A DNA stretch of 64,000 nucleotides from Colwellia demingiae (GCF_007954275.1 NZ_VOLT01000001.1:186001-250000), one strand, 5' to 3'; shown: positions 21,991-32,863, counted from the first letter of the stretch. Numbers and translations are program-made. The notes: generated by a model from the letters alone, not told the origin.

Positions 21991-24660
21991 TTACAATGAA
22001 CGTTTTATTTCGATTGTTTCAAATACTTCGATCTGATCACCAACACGTACATCATTGTAGTTCTTAACACCGATACCACATTCAACACCGTTACGAACTT
22101 CTTGAACGTCATCTTTAAAGCGACGTAATGATTCAAGTTCACCTTCGTAAATAACAACGTTTTCACGTAATACGCGAATTGGTGCACTACGCTTGATAAT
22201 ACCTTCAGTAACCATACAACCAGCAATAGCACCGATTTTTGGAGACTTAAACACATCACGAACTTGAGCTAGACCAATGATTTCTTGCTTGAATTCTGGT
22301 GCTAACATGCCACTCATGGCTTGTTTAACTTCTTCAATTAAAGCGTAGATAACACTGTAATAACGTAAATCGATGTTTTCTGCTTCAATGACTTTACGAG
22401 CAGAAACGTCTGCACGAACATTGAAACCAACTACGATGGCATTAGAAGCAGCCGCTAGCGTTGCATCAGTTTCAGTGATAGCACCTACACCTGAACCAAT
22501 GATTTTAACTTTAACTTCATCAGTTGATAACTTAAGTAGTGAATCACTGATTGCTTCAAGTGAACCTTGAACATCTGACTTAATAACAACATTTACTTCT
22601 GAAATATCGCCTTCTGCCATACTAGCAAACATATTTTCAAGTTTAGCTTTTTGTTGACGAGCAAGCTTCACATCGCGGAATTTACCTTGACGGAATAAAG
22701 CAACTTCACGTGCTTTCTTTTCATCTTTTACAACAGTCGCTTCATCACCTGAGATTGGAACACCACTTAATCCAATAATTTCAACTGGGATAGATGGACC
22801 CGCTGATTGGATAGTTTTGCCATTTTCATCACGCATGGCACGTACACGGCCATATTCTAAACCACAAAGTACAATGTCACCTTGCTTTAAAGTACCTTCT
22901 TGTACTAGTACTGTAGCTACTGGGCCACGGCCTTTATCTAATTTAGACTCAACCACAACACCACTTGCCATTTTATCGACAACAGCTGTTAGTTCTAATA
23001 CTTCAGATTGTAACAATATAGAATCAAGAAGCTCTTCAATACCTAAACCAGTTTTAGCGGATACATGACAGAATTGAACTTCACCGCCCCACTCTTCTGA
23101 AAGTACATCGTGTTGTGACAATTCACTTTTAACACGCTCTGGATCAACACCTTCTTTATCCATTTTGTTAACAGCAATGATAATAGGCACATCAGAGGCT
23201 TTAGCATGTTGAATTGCTTCAATCGTCTGTGGCATAACACCATCATCACCAGCAACAACAATAACTACAATATCTGTTGCTTTTGCTCCACGAGAGCGCA
23301 TAGCAGTAAAGGCAGCATGACCAGGAGTATCTAAGAAAGTGATCATACCATGACCCGTTTCTACGTGATAAGCACCAATATGCTGAGTAATACCACCCGC
23401 TTCGCCGTCAGCTACTTTCGCTTCACGAATGTGATCAAGTAGTGATGTTTTACCATGATCAACGTGACCCATAATAGTAACAACTGGCGCACGAGTAATC
23501 TCTTCACCAGAATCATTACGATCAGCAAGTACCGCTTCTTCTAAAGCATTTTCTTTAACAAGTACAACTTCAAAACCCATATCTTCAGCAACAAGTGCTG
23601 CGGTCTCTTGGTCAATTACTTGGTTAATGGTTGCCATAGCACCCAATTTAAACATAGCTTTAACAACTTCAGCGCCTTTCTTAGACATTTTATTTGCAAG
23701 TTCTGCAACAGAAATTGTTTCACCGATACGAATGTCTTGTAATTTAGTTTCAACTGGCTTAGTAAAACCATGTTTTAAACTTTGTGGTGAAGACAAGGTT
23801 TTACCTTTACCACGGCCACTATTACGACCACGAGCATTACGATCTGGTGCTTTTTTCTTCTTACGTCGACGGCCACTTTCATCAGCAGAGTCACTTTTAT
23901 CTTCAGCTTCTTGTGCATAAACAGAAGACGTTAAATGTACAACTTCTTTTTCTTTCGCTTTACGTTCAGCTTCTTGTTCTTTCCAACGGCCTTCATTTTC
24001 TTCAGCAAGTTTTTTAGCTGCTGCAGCCGCTTCTGCCGCTTCGGCTTCAATTTTTGCCGCCGCTTCTTTTTCTTGTGCTAAACGAAGTTTTTTCGCTTCT
24101 TCTGTCTCAGCTACCTTTTCTGGTGCTTGTTCAACATTTTTAGCTTTTTCTACAGCGGCATTTTTTGCCTTAGCTGCTGCTTCAATTTTAGCTTCAGCTT
24201 TACGCTCGGCTTCAACTTCAGCTTTAGCTGCTGCTACGCCTTTTTCATTTTCAGCTTCTTTAGCTGCCGCTTCAGCTTTCGCTTTAGCATCTGCTTCGGC
24301 TAAAATTGCCGCTTCAGCTTCAGCTTTCGCTGCTTCTTCAGCTAATTTTTCATCTTCAACTTCACTACGCTTCACGTAAGTACGTTTTTTGCGAACTTCA
24401 ACATTAACCGACTTAGCTTTACTTCCGTGACCCATGGTCAGAGTAGATTTAGTTTTACGGTTTAAAGTGAGTTTGTTCGGTTTTGCTTCCGACTCATCAC
24501 CATGTTGTTTTTTAAGGTGTCCTAATAAGGCTTCTTTTTCATCTTGCGAAATAGCATCGGTAGCCGATTTATTCACGCCTGAGTCAGCTAATTGAGTGAC
24601 TAAGCGATCCACCGGTGTTCCGATTTCTTTGGCAAGTTCTGCTACAGTTATATCTGCCAT
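21991..24660 (-). CDS. infB: Translation initiation factor IF-2
   Basis: An 889-residue GTPase that brings fMet-tRNA to the ribosome. It has the N-terminal IF2-N domains ([21 protein letters not shown]), a long Ala/Glu/Lys-rich linker (about residues 100-265), and the G domain with GHVDHGKTS (G1), DTPGHAAF (G3) and NKMDKEG (G4). C-terminal domains follow ([14 protein letters not shown]). The length is typical for gammaproteobacterial IF2-alpha. It starts 21 bp after nusA in the nusA-infB operon. Confidence 0.98.
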   Translation of the reverse strand: MADITVAELAKEIGTPVDRLVTQLADSGVNKSATDAISQDEKEALLGHLKKQHGDESEAKPNKLTLNRKTKSTLTMGHGSKAKSVNVEVRKKRTYVKRSEVEDEKLAEEAAKAEAEAAILAEADAKAKAEAAAKEAENEKGVAAAKAEVEAERKAEAKIEAAAKAKNAAVEKAKNVEQAPEKVAETEEAKKLRLAQEKEAAAKIEAEAAEAAAAAKKLAEENEGRWKEQEAERKAKEKEVVHLTSSVYAQEAEDKSDSADESGRRRKKKKAPDRNARGRNSGRGKGKTLSSPQSLKHGFTKPVETKLQDIRIGETISVAELANKMSKKGAEVVKAMFKLGAMATINQVIDQETAALVAEDMGFEVVLVKENALEEAVLADRNDSGEEITRAPVVTIMGHVDHGKTSLLDHIREAKVADGEAGGITQHIGAYHVETGHGMITFLDTPGHAAFTAMRSRGAKATDIVVIVVAGDDGVMPQTIEAIQHAKASDVPIIIAVNKMDKEGVDPERVKSELSQHDVLSEEWGGEVQFCHVSAKTGLGIEELLDSILLQSEVLELTAVVDKMASGVVVESKLDKGRGPVATVLVQEGTLKQGDIVLCGLEYGRVRAMRDENGKTIQSAGPSIPVEIIGLSGVPISGDEATVVKDEKKAREVALFRQGKFRDVKLARQQKAKLENMFASMAEGDISEVNVVIKSDVQGSLEAISDSLLKLSTDEVKVKIIGSGVGAITETDATLAAASNAIVVGFNVRADVSARKVIEAENIDLRYYSVIYALIEEVKQAMSGMLAPEFKQEIIGLAQVRDVFKSPKIGAIAGCMVTEGIIKRSAPIRVLRENVVIYEGELESLRRFKDDVQEVRNGVECGIGVKNYNDVRVGDQIEVFETIEIKRSL

Positions 24661-24681
24661 CTATATTATTCTCCGGTGTTA

Positions 24682-26175
24682 TTATTCTTCGTTAAACCAA
24701 CAAATGTTACGCGCAGCCATGATTAGCTCACCCGCTTTGGTTTCATCTAATTCTTCAATATCGCTAATTTCATCGATACCCTGTTCAGCTAACTCTTCAA
24801 GTGTGCGAACACCTCGGCTAGCTAAAACAAATGCTAAATGACGCTCTAAACCGTCAAGGTCAAGTAAATCTTGAGCTGGCTCAGACCCTTCTAAAGTTTC
24901 TTCGCTAGCTAGCGCTTGTGTAGTTAATGCTTCTTTAGCACGTTCACGAAGCGCTTCAATGATTTCTTCATCAAGACCATCAATATCTAGCATTTCAGCT
25001 GTTGGTACATAGGCAATCTCTTCTAATGAAGTGAAACCTTCTTCTGCTAGTAATGTGGCAAAATCTTCATCAAGATCTAACTTATCAATAAACAAGTTTA
25101 ATACTTTATCGTTTTCTGCCTGATGTTTTTCTTTCATGTCAGCAACAGTCATTACATTTAGTTCCCAACCCGTTAATTGGCTTGCTAAACGAATGTTTTG
25201 ACCACTACGGCCAATCGCCATAGCTAAATTAGCTTCTTCAACGGCAATATCCATAGTGCCTTTGTCTTCATCAACAATAATTGAAGCAACTTCAGCAGGT
25301 GACATAGCGTTAATTACATATTGAGCAACGTTGTCATCATATAATACGATATCAACACGCTCTCCACCTAACTCGCCAGAAACGGCTTGTACACGTGAAC
25401 CACGCATACCAACACAAGCACCAACAGGGTCAATACGTTTGTCATTACTTTTAACGGCAATTTTAGCGCGAGAACCAGGGTCGCGAGCGGCACCCTTAAT
25501 TTCTAGCATTTCTTCGCCAATTTCTGGCACTTCAACACGGAAAAGCTCAATTAACATTTCAGGCTTAGTACGGCTTAAAAATAATTGTGCACCACGTGCT
25601 TCTGGTTTAATTTCATACAATAAACCACGTACACGATCACCTGGACGAAATGTTTCGCGTGGTAACATGTCATCACGGTAAATAACGGCTTCAGCGTTAT
25701 TACCTAAATCGACGATGACACTCTCACGGCTAGCTTTTTTAACAACACCAGTAACAATCTCGCCTAAGTGTTCTTGATAAGCTTCAGTCACTAAAGCACG
25801 TTCAGCTTCACGTATCTTTTGAACGATAACTTGTTTAGCTGTTTGCGTGGTTACACGGTCAAATTTTACTGACTCAATTTGATCTTCCGAATAATCGCCT
25901 ACATTTAATTCAGGAGCATCGTATTGCGCTGCTGCTAAACCAATTTCAGCGTATGGATTTTCCATCGGTTCGCCATCTTCAATGATCAACCAACGACGAA
26001 AAGTCTCAAACTCGCCACTTATACGGTCAATGCTGACACGTACAATGATGTCCCCTTCGTATTTTTTCTTGGTAGCAGTTTCTAAAGCAGTTTCCATTGC
26101 TTCAAAAATGCTTTCTCGTGGTAATGCTTTTTCATTAGAAACCGCATCAACAACCAGTAATATTTCCTTACTCAT
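24682..26175 (-). CDS. nusA: Transcription termination/antitermination protein NusA
   Basis: A 497-residue NusA. In order: the N-terminal RNAP-binding domain ([20 protein letters not shown]), an S1 domain ([20 protein letters not shown]), two KH domains ([15 protein letters not shown] and [19 protein letters not shown]) and two acidic C-terminal repeats ([40 protein letters not shown]). It modulates pausing, termination and rRNA antitermination. It lies between rimP and infB. Confidence 0.98.
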   Translation of the reverse strand: MSKEILLVVDAVSNEKALPRESIFEAMETALETATKKKYEGDIIVRVSIDRISGEFETFRRWLIIEDGEPMENPYAEIGLAAAQYDAPELNVGDYSEDQIESVKFDRVTTQTAKQVIVQKIREAERALVTEAYQEHLGEIVTGVVKKASRESVIVDLGNNAEAVIYRDDMLPRETFRPGDRVRGLLYEIKPEARGAQLFLSRTKPEMLIELFRVEVPEIGEEMLEIKGAARDPGSRAKIAVKSNDKRIDPVGACVGMRGSRVQAVSGELGGERVDIVLYDDNVAQYVINAMSPAEVASIIVDEDKGTMDIAVEEANLAMAIGRSGQNIRLASQLTGWELNVMTVADMKEKHQAENDKVLNLFIDKLDLDEDFATLLAEEGFTSLEEIAYVPTAEMLDIDGLDEEIIEALRERAKEALTTQALASEETLEGSEPAQDLLDLDGLERHLAFVLASRGVRTLEELAEQGIDEISDIEELDETKAGELIMAARNICWFNEE

Positions 26176-26223
26176 GCTACTTAGCCTTTAATTTATGTTA
26201 ACTGTTTTTAATCTATTCAAGGT

Positions 26224-26679
26224 TTAAAACTTTGCGACAAGATTCGCTTTATCTACATTGCTGATAGCAAGTTCATAATCGATGCTATCAACTTCTACTA
26301 TTAAGGTATCGTTTTCAATGGCAACTAATGGCCCTTTGAACTTTCGACGTCCGTTTAAAGGCATCGAAATTTTTACATTAATAGTTTCACCAATGACTTC
26401 TTGAAAATGTGCTAATTCAAATAATGGGCGATCAACACCTGGTGATGAAACTTCTAAGCTATATTCACTGCTAATAGGGTCTTCTACATCTAATACTGCA
26501 CCAACTTGACGGCTTACTTCCGCACAATCGTCAACATTAATGCCATTTTCATGGTCAATAAACAAACGTAAAACTGAGTTGTTGCCTGCACTGATGTACT
26601 CAATGCCATGCAAAGTTTTGCCAGTTTCTTCAACTGCAGGTCTTAATAAGTCAGTTAGTTTTTGCTCAAATTTAGCCAA
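26224..26679 (-). CDS. rimP: Ribosome maturation factor RimP
   Basis: A 151-residue protein of normal RimP length, needed for 30S subunit maturation. Conserved segments include SVLRLFIDHENGINVDDCAEVSRQVGAVLDVEDPI (read in parts) and YSLEVSSPGVDRPLF. It is the first gene of the rimP-nusA-infB cluster, with a long 5' region that contains terminator-like hairpins. Confidence 0.96.
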   Translation of the reverse strand: MAKFEQKLTDLLRPAVEETGKTLHGIEYISAGNNSVLRLFIDHENGINVDDCAEVSRQVGAVLDVEDPISSEYSLEVSSPGVDRPLFELAHFQEVIGETINVKISMPLNGRRKFKGPLVAIENDTLIVEVDSIDYELAISNVDKANLVAKF

Positions 26680-26746
26680 GCGTTTTCTCCTGTTACTCTA
26701 CCCTCATGATAAATGCATAAGCAGTACAGTATAAATTTTAGATATA

Positions 26747-26766
26747 AAAAAAGGGCACATAGCCCA
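26747..26766 (-). terminator. Possible second attenuator upstream of rimP
   Basis: On the minus strand a GGGC-TATGT-GCCC hairpin is followed by seven T, 70 bp before the rimP start. The stem is only 4 bp, so this is a weak terminator at best. It lies in the path of any transcript entering rimP. Confidence 0.4.
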
Positions 26767-26821
26767 GCGAGATTTTTACTGTATTTGTCTTTAATTACGT
26801 GATTTAGACGCGTAAAAAAAC

Positions 26822-26846
26822 AAAAAAACCCCAAATCAGGGGCTTA
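26822..26846 (-). terminator. Terminator/attenuator in the rimP leader
   Basis: On the minus strand AAGCCCC-TGATTT-GGGGTTT can form about 7 bp (one G-U), followed by a T run. No annotated minus-strand gene lies upstream, so it must end a short transcript or attenuate the rimP operon. Confidence 0.6.
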
Positions 26847-26987
26847 TTTCACTGTTTTCCCCCTAGATTAAACAAAAAATCAGTTTAATCTGGTTATTAA
26901 TAGCTAAGCTACCAATAATATTAATAAGAATATAAACAACATAAAACATGTTAGTTTATTCAGTGGCATCTTATTAAGCTCTATTGC
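26822..26987 (-). ncRNA. Candidate short leader transcript upstream of rimP (possible sRNA or dwarf gene)
   Basis: A strong-looking minus-strand promoter (see the separate entry) would start transcription near 26986, and the hairpin at 26829-26842 would end it, giving about 165 nt. Inside, on the minus strand, an ATG near 26973 opens a 22-codon frame encoding an almost wholly hydrophobic peptide beginning MPLNKLTCFMLFIF, preceded by AGAG as a weak ribosome site. It may be a leader peptide, a tiny membrane protein, or just the operon's 5' UTR. Confidence 0.4.
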
Positions 26988-27246
26988 GGCAAATTATATA
27001 ATGGCTCGCCAGCAAGCGCAAGAGGGATTAAGCATTATCCACTAGAAAAGTAGTTTATTGTGCAATATCTGTCTTATCAATATCGAGGAAATATTTGCTA
27101 AAATTAATTTATATTTTACAATATGTTAGTATTGCCCTTATAATGCAGCTATTAATATAACTATCATTTTATATAAAAAATAGCACTGATATATACAGTA
27201 TGTCTATTCCCCTTGATAGATTTCTAACGGAGCATTTAATCTCATT
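26847..27246. other. rimP to csrD-like divergent intergenic region
   Basis: About 400 bp of AT-rich DNA. It holds the minus-strand promoter and candidate short transcript described separately. The part from ~27050 to 27246 should contain the plus-strand promoter for the GGDEF-EAL gene, where several TATAAT-like strings occur (for example near 27138) without a convincing partner. No tRNA is visible, unlike the enteric locus, which starts with metY. Confidence 0.4.
26993..27021 (-). promoter_or_regulatory. Sigma-70-type promoter, minus strand, upstream of rimP
   Basis: TTGCGC (27021-27016) and a perfect TATAAT (26998-26993) are separated by 17 bp on the minus strand. This is the best promoter match I found by eye in the window and points at the rimP-nusA-infB operon. 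Confidence 0.65.
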
Positions 27247-29151
27247 ATGTATAAGTTTTCTAAGTTATTTATCAAAAATATATTGTTTGCATTAGTTTTC
27301 ATAATCGCTTTAGGCGCTATTGCACTCTTCTTGCTTTCCACTTATGTAAATCAGCAAACGCTATCACAACAAAAAACCATTCAAACTATTAGTCAACAAT
27401 TTGTTGACTATGATGTTTCTGTGCAAGAGTTGTCCACTAAGTTATCAACTGTCTTAAATGCCAGCGACGATTACCAAACCTTAATTATTAAACGTGACTC
27501 TCTAATACTCGTTGATTATCAAAATGATTATATTCACCCTCTTGATTCATTTTTAGCACAACGAAAAACAGTTTCGGTAAGTGAGCTTAATTTACAAGTT
27601 CAGTACCAATTAGATTTTATCGGAATAATTATTTTTTTAACGCAATTGTTTATAGGTGTTACTGCGCTATCCATTTTATTTGTTTTTATTTCAGCAAGAT
27701 TAAATTATAAATTACAACTGTCTATTTTCAGTATTATTAGCAAGCAAATTAGTAATGAACTAGCACAAATTAATAATTCAGATTTCATTACTAAGGAACA
27801 GGATAATCAACAACTACTAGAGATACCTGCTTTAGAAGAAGGTATTGCTGAAATCAAGTCGATGATGACAGAGCAATTTAAGAATACGACCAGTCTGGAA
27901 ATAGAAGCTCATGTGGATAGTTTAACTGGCATTGAGAATCGAAATCGATTTGTCCAATTTTATGAGAATGAAATTGTAAATGACAGCCCAGTTAATTTTG
28001 GTGTTCTTCTAATTACTCGCTGCTCTGAGTTGCAGACCATTAATCAAGTCCACGGTTATAACTCAGGTGATAATTACATTGTAAAAGTTGCTGAGATAAT
28101 AAAAACGGCTTTAATCTCAAGACCTACTGGAAAAATCTTCCGTTTAAACAGTTCTGATTTTGCCACTATATTGCCTAACGTGAAATTAAAGATGGCTGAA
28201 GACTATGCGAGTGAATTAACAATTAAGTTTAATGACTACCAACAAGTTAATGAATTAGATTCTGTAGCCTTCACTGGTTTAGTCTATTTTGATAAATCAA
28301 AGCCATTAGGTGAATTATTAGCGCTAGCTGATACCGGTGTAAGTGTTGCTCAAACGCAAAAAGTAAATTCATGGTATTCGCAAAAAGATATTGATATTTT
28401 AAATGATACTAGCGCAAACTTTGGCAATCAAAACTGGCGACAAGAGATAGATAGCGTCTTAAGTGCTGGCCGCATTAGTTTATTATTACAACCAATCCAA
28501 CCAAGTGGTCGTAATACTCGCGTTTACGGAGAAATATTAGCGCGTTTCCTTAATGCTAATAATGACATGTTACCTACGGCAACATTCATTGCTATGGCAG
28601 AGAAACTAGACAAAATAACCGATGTAGACCGACTTATCATCGATACGGCCATTAAAGAAATAACCAGCAAAAATATGCTAGACAGTAGCTATGGTATCAA
28701 TATTAGTCCTCGGAGTATTAACAATGAGCACTTTATGATTTGGCTAGAGCGTAAGTTACTGCGCGAACCAAGCGCAGCCTCTCGATTAGTGTTTGAAATA
28801 TCAGAATTAGGTCTTCAACAGAACATTAAAACCGCTAAACGCTTAGTTGACATGTTACATCGTGTTGGCTCAAGAGTTACTGTAGAGCGATTTGGTGTAG
28901 GCTTAACTTCATTTAAGTTCTTCAGAGATCTAACACCTGACTACATTAAAATGGACAGTTCTTACACTCGTGATATTGACGATGATAAGAACAATCAATA
29001 TTTCTTACGCTTAATGGTAGATTTAGCTCATAGACTTGGCATTAGCGTATTAGCTGAAAGTGTCGAAAGCCAAGAAGAGAAGCACACGTTAGAAAAACTC
29101 TTTATTGATGGTTGTCAGGGCTATTATGTTGGAAAACCTGCTCAATTATAG
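27247..29151 (+). CDS. Membrane-bound degenerate GGDEF-EAL protein (CsrD/MshH-like)
   Basis: A 634-residue protein with two N-terminal membrane helices (about 10-30 and 125-150) bracketing a short periplasmic sensor segment. It then has a GGDEF-like domain (SLTGIENRNRFVQFYENE) and an EAL domain. The GGDEF signature is replaced by NSSDF. The EAL motif is EIL, and the catalytic DDFG is replaced by ERFG (VTVERFGVGLTSFKFF), so cyclic-di-GMP synthesis and hydrolysis are both unlikely. This is the pattern of CsrD/MshH, which promotes RNase E-dependent decay of Csr small RNAs. LapD-type c-di-GMP receptors are an alternative. It is followed by a terminator and stands alone. Confidence 0.8.
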   Translation: MYKFSKLFIKNILFALVFIIALGAIALFLLSTYVNQQTLSQQKTIQTISQQFVDYDVSVQELSTKLSTVLNASDDYQTLIIKRDSLILVDYQNDYIHPLDSFLAQRKTVSVSELNLQVQYQLDFIGIIIFLTQLFIGVTALSILFVFISARLNYKLQLSIFSIISKQISNELAQINNSDFITKEQDNQQLLEIPALEEGIAEIKSMMTEQFKNTTSLEIEAHVDSLTGIENRNRFVQFYENEIVNDSPVNFGVLLITRCSELQTINQVHGYNSGDNYIVKVAEIIKTALISRPTGKIFRLNSSDFATILPNVKLKMAEDYASELTIKFNDYQQVNELDSVAFTGLVYFDKSKPLGELLALADTGVSVAQTQKVNSWYSQKDIDILNDTSANFGNQNWRQEIDSVLSAGRISLLLQPIQPSGRNTRVYGEILARFLNANNDMLPTATFIAMAEKLDKITDVDRLIIDTAIKEITSKNMLDSSYGINISPRSINNEHFMIWLERKLLREPSAASRLVFEISELGLQQNIKTAKRLVDMLHRVGSRVTVERFGVGLTSFKFFRDLTPDYIKMDSSYTRDIDDDKNNQYFLRLMVDLAHRLGISVLAESVESQEEKHTLEKLFIDGCQGYYVGKPAQL

Positions 29152-29177
29152 TTAGTCTTGCCCCTTTGTATTTCATG

Positions 29178-29210
29178 AAGCCGAATGTATCATAAGCATT
29201 CGGCTTTTTT
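29178..29210 (+). terminator. Terminator after the GGDEF-EAL gene
   Basis: AGCCGAATG (29179-29187) / CATTCGGCT (29197-29205), a 9-bp perfect stem with six T following. Confidence 0.9.
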
Positions 29211-29280
29211 ACAGAAGTAACATTTGTTATTTCAAAGCAAAGAAAATGAATAAAAGCGTAATACCCTTACTGCCGGTGTG

Positions 29281-29309
29281 TTGTTAAATAAACTAAAAAC
29301 ACGGATAAT
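29281..29309 (+). promoter_or_regulatory. Candidate rsx operon promoter
   Basis: TTGTTA (29281-29286) and GATAAT (29304-29309) with 17 bp spacing lie 44 bp before the rsxA ATG. Confidence 0.5.
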
Positions 29310-29352
29310 AGCGGCATAATTATCGTAAATAACCTAATGACCTTTAAAGTAA

Positions 29353-29934
29353 ATGACTGATTATCTGTTACTTCTCGTTGGCACTGTACTTGTAAACAAC
29401 TTTGTTTTAGTACAATTTCTTGGCTTATGCCCTTTCATGGGGGTCTCGTCACGTACTGAAACCGCTATAGGCATGTCATTCGCCACTGTTTTCGTAATGA
29501 CTTTAGCCTCTCTGCTGAGTTACTTAGTTACCACATACCTGCTTGTACCACTAAATCTTGAATACCTAACCACCATGAGTTTTATATTGGTGATTGCAGT
29601 CGTTGTACAATTTACTGAAATGGTTGTTCACAAAACCAGTGCTAGCCTTTATCGTTTATTGGGTATTTTCTTACCGTTGATCACCACCAACTGTGCAGTA
29701 CTAGGTGTAGCCTTACTTAATTTACGATTACAGCATGGCTTTTTTGAATCGATTATTTATGGCTTTGGAGCCGCGCTAGGTTTCTCCTTGGTATTAATTA
29801 TGTTTTCTGCCATGCGTGAAAAGTTAGCCAATGCCGATGTACCTGCACCTTTTAAGGGGACTGCTATTGCGATGATAACCGCTGGTTTAATGTCATTAGC
29901 TTTCCTTGGATTTACCGGTTTGGTGAAAATTTAA
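29353..29934 (+). CDS. rsxA: Rsx/Rnf electron transport complex subunit A
   Basis: A 193-residue, six-helix membrane protein. The typical starts [20 protein letters not shown] and [12 protein letters not shown], plus [16 protein letters not shown], identify RsxA/RnfA. With RsxE it forms the pair of antiparallel homologous subunits holding an Fe-S centre in the membrane. It is the first gene of rsxABCDGE, 1 bp from rsxB. Confidence 0.97.
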   Translation: MTDYLLLLVGTVLVNNFVLVQFLGLCPFMGVSSRTETAIGMSFATVFVMTLASLLSYLVTTYLLVPLNLEYLTTMSFILVIAVVVQFTEMVVHKTSASLYRLLGIFLPLITTNCAVLGVALLNLRLQHGFFESIIYGFGAALGFSLVLIMFSAMREKLANADVPAPFKGTAIAMITAGLMSLAFLGFTGLVKI

Positions 29935-29935
29935 C

Positions 29936-30505
29936 ATGAACATCCTTCTTGCCATCCTTGTTTTAGGCAGTATTGCTGCCGTTTTTGGTGCCCTATTAGG
30001 TTTTGCCTCCGTACGTTTTAAAGTCGATGCAGATCCCATAGTTGACCAGCTTGATGCACTACTTCCTCAAACACAATGTGGCCAATGCGGCTACCCAGGT
30101 TGTAAGCCTTACGCTCAAGCCGTTGCCGATGGAGAGGCGATTAATAAATGTGCCCCCGGTGGTGAAGATACTATCAAGAAAATAGCAGATTTAATGGGCG
30201 TTGAAGTTCAACCTATTGATGATAGTCATGTTAGCGGTGATGCTCCAAAAAGTAACCGCCCTAAGGTTGCTTTTGTTATTGAAGAAGACTGTATCGGCTG
30301 TACTAAGTGCATACAGGCTTGTCCTGTTGATGCCATTATTGGTGCAGCAAAGCAAATGCATACCATTATCATAGATGAGTGTACCGGTTGCGACTTATGT
30401 GTTGCTCCCTGCCCAGTAGATTGTATTGAAATGCGTGAATTGCCAGATACTATTCATAATTGGCAATGGGATTTAACCAGTATTCCAGTAAAGCAACTGG
30501 ATTAG
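29936..30505 (+). CDS. rsxB: Rsx/Rnf electron transport complex subunit B (ferredoxin)
   Basis: A 189-residue protein with one N-terminal membrane helix, a four-Cys cluster site ([13 protein letters not shown] and downstream C) and two 4Fe-4S ferredoxin motifs ([29 protein letters not shown]). It passes electrons between RsxC and the membrane subunits. The length is close to the E. coli protein (192). Confidence 0.97.
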   Translation: MNILLAILVLGSIAAVFGALLGFASVRFKVDADPIVDQLDALLPQTQCGQCGYPGCKPYAQAVADGEAINKCAPGGEDTIKKIADLMGVEVQPIDDSHVSGDAPKSNRPKVAFVIEEDCIGCTKCIQACPVDAIIGAAKQMHTIIIDECTGCDLCVAPCPVDCIEMRELPDTIHNWQWDLTSIPVKQLD

Positions 30506-30511
30506 GAGAAT

Positions 30512-32863
30512 ATGGTGGAATCAGTAATAGAGCGTATCACGCGTGGACATTTTTGGGACTTTCATGGCGGCATTCATCCCCCTGAACAAAAATTTCTAAC
30601 TTCAAACAAACCGATCAAGCAGCTTGCTTTACCAAAACAGTTAATTATTCCACTGCAGCAGCATATCGGCCGAGAAGGTGATTTACTCGTTAGCATCGGT
30701 GAACACGTATTAAAAGGGCAAGCCCTAACGCTAAGTACTAATCCTATGGTAGTGCCAATTCACGCACCTACTAGTGGAACGATCAGTGCTATTAAAATGT
30801 CGGTAATCGCCCACCCATCTGGCTTAAGTCAATTATGTGTTTTTCTCGATGTAGATGGCGAAGACACTTGGCGTAAAAGAGACGTTTGTACGGATTTAGC
30901 ACAGCTATCTAACCATGAAATAATTAAAAAAATTGCTGATGCTGGTATTGCTGGCATGGGCGGTGCAGGTTTTCCTACCCATATAAAAGTAAGCAGCAAG
31001 CCCGATATTAAATTTCTTATCATTAACGGCGCAGAATGTGAGCCCTACATCACCGCTGATGACTTATTAATGATGGAACAAAGTAATGCCATTGTAGATG
31101 GCATAAAAATCATTGATAGACTGTTGACCCCTGCCGTTATTTTAATTGGCATAGAAGCCAACAAACCCAAGGCTATTAAAGCACTACAACAGGCCACCGC
31201 TGCTATAGAAAAAATCAAAGTTTGCATCGTGCCTACTAAGTATCCTACGGGTGGTGAAAAGCAGCTGGTTCAAATTTTAACTGGTCAAGAAGTCACTTCA
31301 GGTCGATTACCCATACATGATGGCATTGTGATGCAAAACATTGCCACTTGTTTTGCTATTAATGAAGCGGTTAGACATGACACTCCCCTTATACGTCGTG
31401 TTGTTACTGTGACTGGACAAGCATTAAATAAACCACAAAATGTTTGGGCATTACTTGGTACGCCAATTAATTTCTTGCTTGAACAATGTAGTGTGGAAAA
31501 TATTAAGAATGAAAAGCAGACTGTGATCATGGGCGGTCCTATGATGGGCTTTAGTGTATCTAGTGAACTTGTTCCTATTGTTAAAACCAGTAACTGTATT
31601 TTAGTACCCAGTAAAAAAGAAATGCCGAGTGCTTTTGAAAAAGAAAGTAAAGAGGTTGAATGTATTCGTTGTGGTCAATGTAGCGATGTATGTCCTAGCC
31701 AATTACTTCCGCAAGAGTTGCAATGGAGCGCAAAAGCTAAAGATTATTCACAATTAGAAAAACTTAATTTACGTGATTGTATCGATTGTGGTGCCTGCGC
31801 CTATGTTTGTCCAAGTCAAATTCCGCTGGTGCATTACTACCGTATTGCTAAAGCTGAAATACGTGAACAGCAACAACTAGACTTAAAAGCAGAAAAAGCT
31901 AAAATTCGTTTTGAAGCACGTAAATTACGCTTAGAAAAAGAAAAAGTAGCTCGACAAGAAAAACATCAAAAAGCCGCGGCTGCACGTAAAGCCGCTATGA
32001 ATAAAGCAACACCAGAAGCTACAGGGGCTAAATCTGCAGTTGCAGCAGCACTAGCGCGTGTAAAAGCTAAGAAAGCTTCAAAAGGTCAAAGCCAAGTAAA
32101 CACATCAGACTCTCAAAATGATTTGCCTACAGATACCGCTGTTGATCAAAAATCTCAAGTCGCAACCGCTATTGCCAGAGCCAAAGCAAAGAAAAAGCTT
32201 AAAGAAGAAGCCGTTCAGAAACCGTCAACTAGTGATGGTATTGTAGATAATGCAATAGAAGAAAAGTCTGCTTCAACTCAGCAAGCGAGCACTGATGATA
32301 AAAAAGAAAAAATAGCTGCCGCCATCGCTAAGGCTAAAGCAAAAAAACTCAGTAAATCTGCCGAGGCTCCTGACTTAGAAAAAGACTCCGATGATACTTC
32401 ACCCAAAAAGACAGTCAGTTCGGATGATAAAAAAGCTAAAATAGCTGCTGCAATTGCTAAGGCTAAGGCAAAAAAACTCAGTAAATCTGCTGAGGTTCCA
32501 GGCTTAGAAAAAGATTCCGAAGATAGTTTACCTGAACAGACAGTAAGTTCGGATGACAAAAAAGCAAAAATAGCTGCCGCCATTGCTAAGGCAAAAAATA
32601 AAGCGCTAGCAAAAGCTAACGAAGGAAAAGTAGAAGTTAACGAAACAAGTCTTCTTACTTCTACGAACAACGCAACAGAAATAGATAGTAAGCCCTTGCA
32701 GCCAGAAAAAATGGTACAAAATAATATTGCTGAAAGTGAAAACAAACCTGTCGCAGCAACCGATAAAAAAGCAAAAATTGCCGCTGCCATTGCTAAAGCT
32801 AAAGCAAAGAAAAAACTTAAAGAAGCCAACACAGTTGAAGAAAATGACCGAGATGGTGTATAA
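30512..32863 (+). CDS. rsxC: Rsx/Rnf electron transport complex subunit C with repeat-rich tail
   Basis: A 783-residue protein. Residues ~1-450 form the NADH/FMN-binding Rnf-C core (GGAGFPTHIK, INGAECEPYITADD, PTKYPTGGEKQL) with two 4Fe-4S motifs (CIRCGQCSDVCPSQL, CIDCGACAYVCPSQI). From about residue 455 the chain becomes a charged Ala/Lys-rich tail with six copies of a KAKIAAAIAKAKAKK-type unit; two adjacent copies form a 43-residue (129 bp) tandem duplication. Long helical tails of this kind are known in enterobacterial and Vibrio RsxC. Its role is unclear. Confidence 0.95.
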   Translation: MVESVIERITRGHFWDFHGGIHPPEQKFLTSNKPIKQLALPKQLIIPLQQHIGREGDLLVSIGEHVLKGQALTLSTNPMVVPIHAPTSGTISAIKMSVIAHPSGLSQLCVFLDVDGEDTWRKRDVCTDLAQLSNHEIIKKIADAGIAGMGGAGFPTHIKVSSKPDIKFLIINGAECEPYITADDLLMMEQSNAIVDGIKIIDRLLTPAVILIGIEANKPKAIKALQQATAAIEKIKVCIVPTKYPTGGEKQLVQILTGQEVTSGRLPIHDGIVMQNIATCFAINEAVRHDTPLIRRVVTVTGQALNKPQNVWALLGTPINFLLEQCSVENIKNEKQTVIMGGPMMGFSVSSELVPIVKTSNCILVPSKKEMPSAFEKESKEVECIRCGQCSDVCPSQLLPQELQWSAKAKDYSQLEKLNLRDCIDCGACAYVCPSQIPLVHYYRIAKAEIREQQQLDLKAEKAKIRFEARKLRLEKEKVARQEKHQKAAAARKAAMNKATPEATGAKSAVAAALARVKAKKASKGQSQVNTSDSQNDLPTDTAVDQKSQVATAIARAKAKKKLKEEAVQKPSTSDGIVDNAIEEKSASTQQASTDDKKEKIAAAIAKAKAKKLSKSAEAPDLEKDSDDTSPKKTVSSDDKKAKIAAAIAKAKAKKLSKSAEVPGLEKDSEDSLPEQTVSSDDKKAKIAAAIAKAKNKALAKANEGKVEVNETSLLTSTNNATEIDSKPLQPEKMVQNNIAESENKPVAATDKKAKIAAAIAKAKAKKKLKEANTVEENDRDGV

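Noticed and set aside
26847-27246. Search for a metY-like tRNA upstream of rimP
   Set aside because: No cloverleaf or GTTCRA T-loop is visible on either strand.
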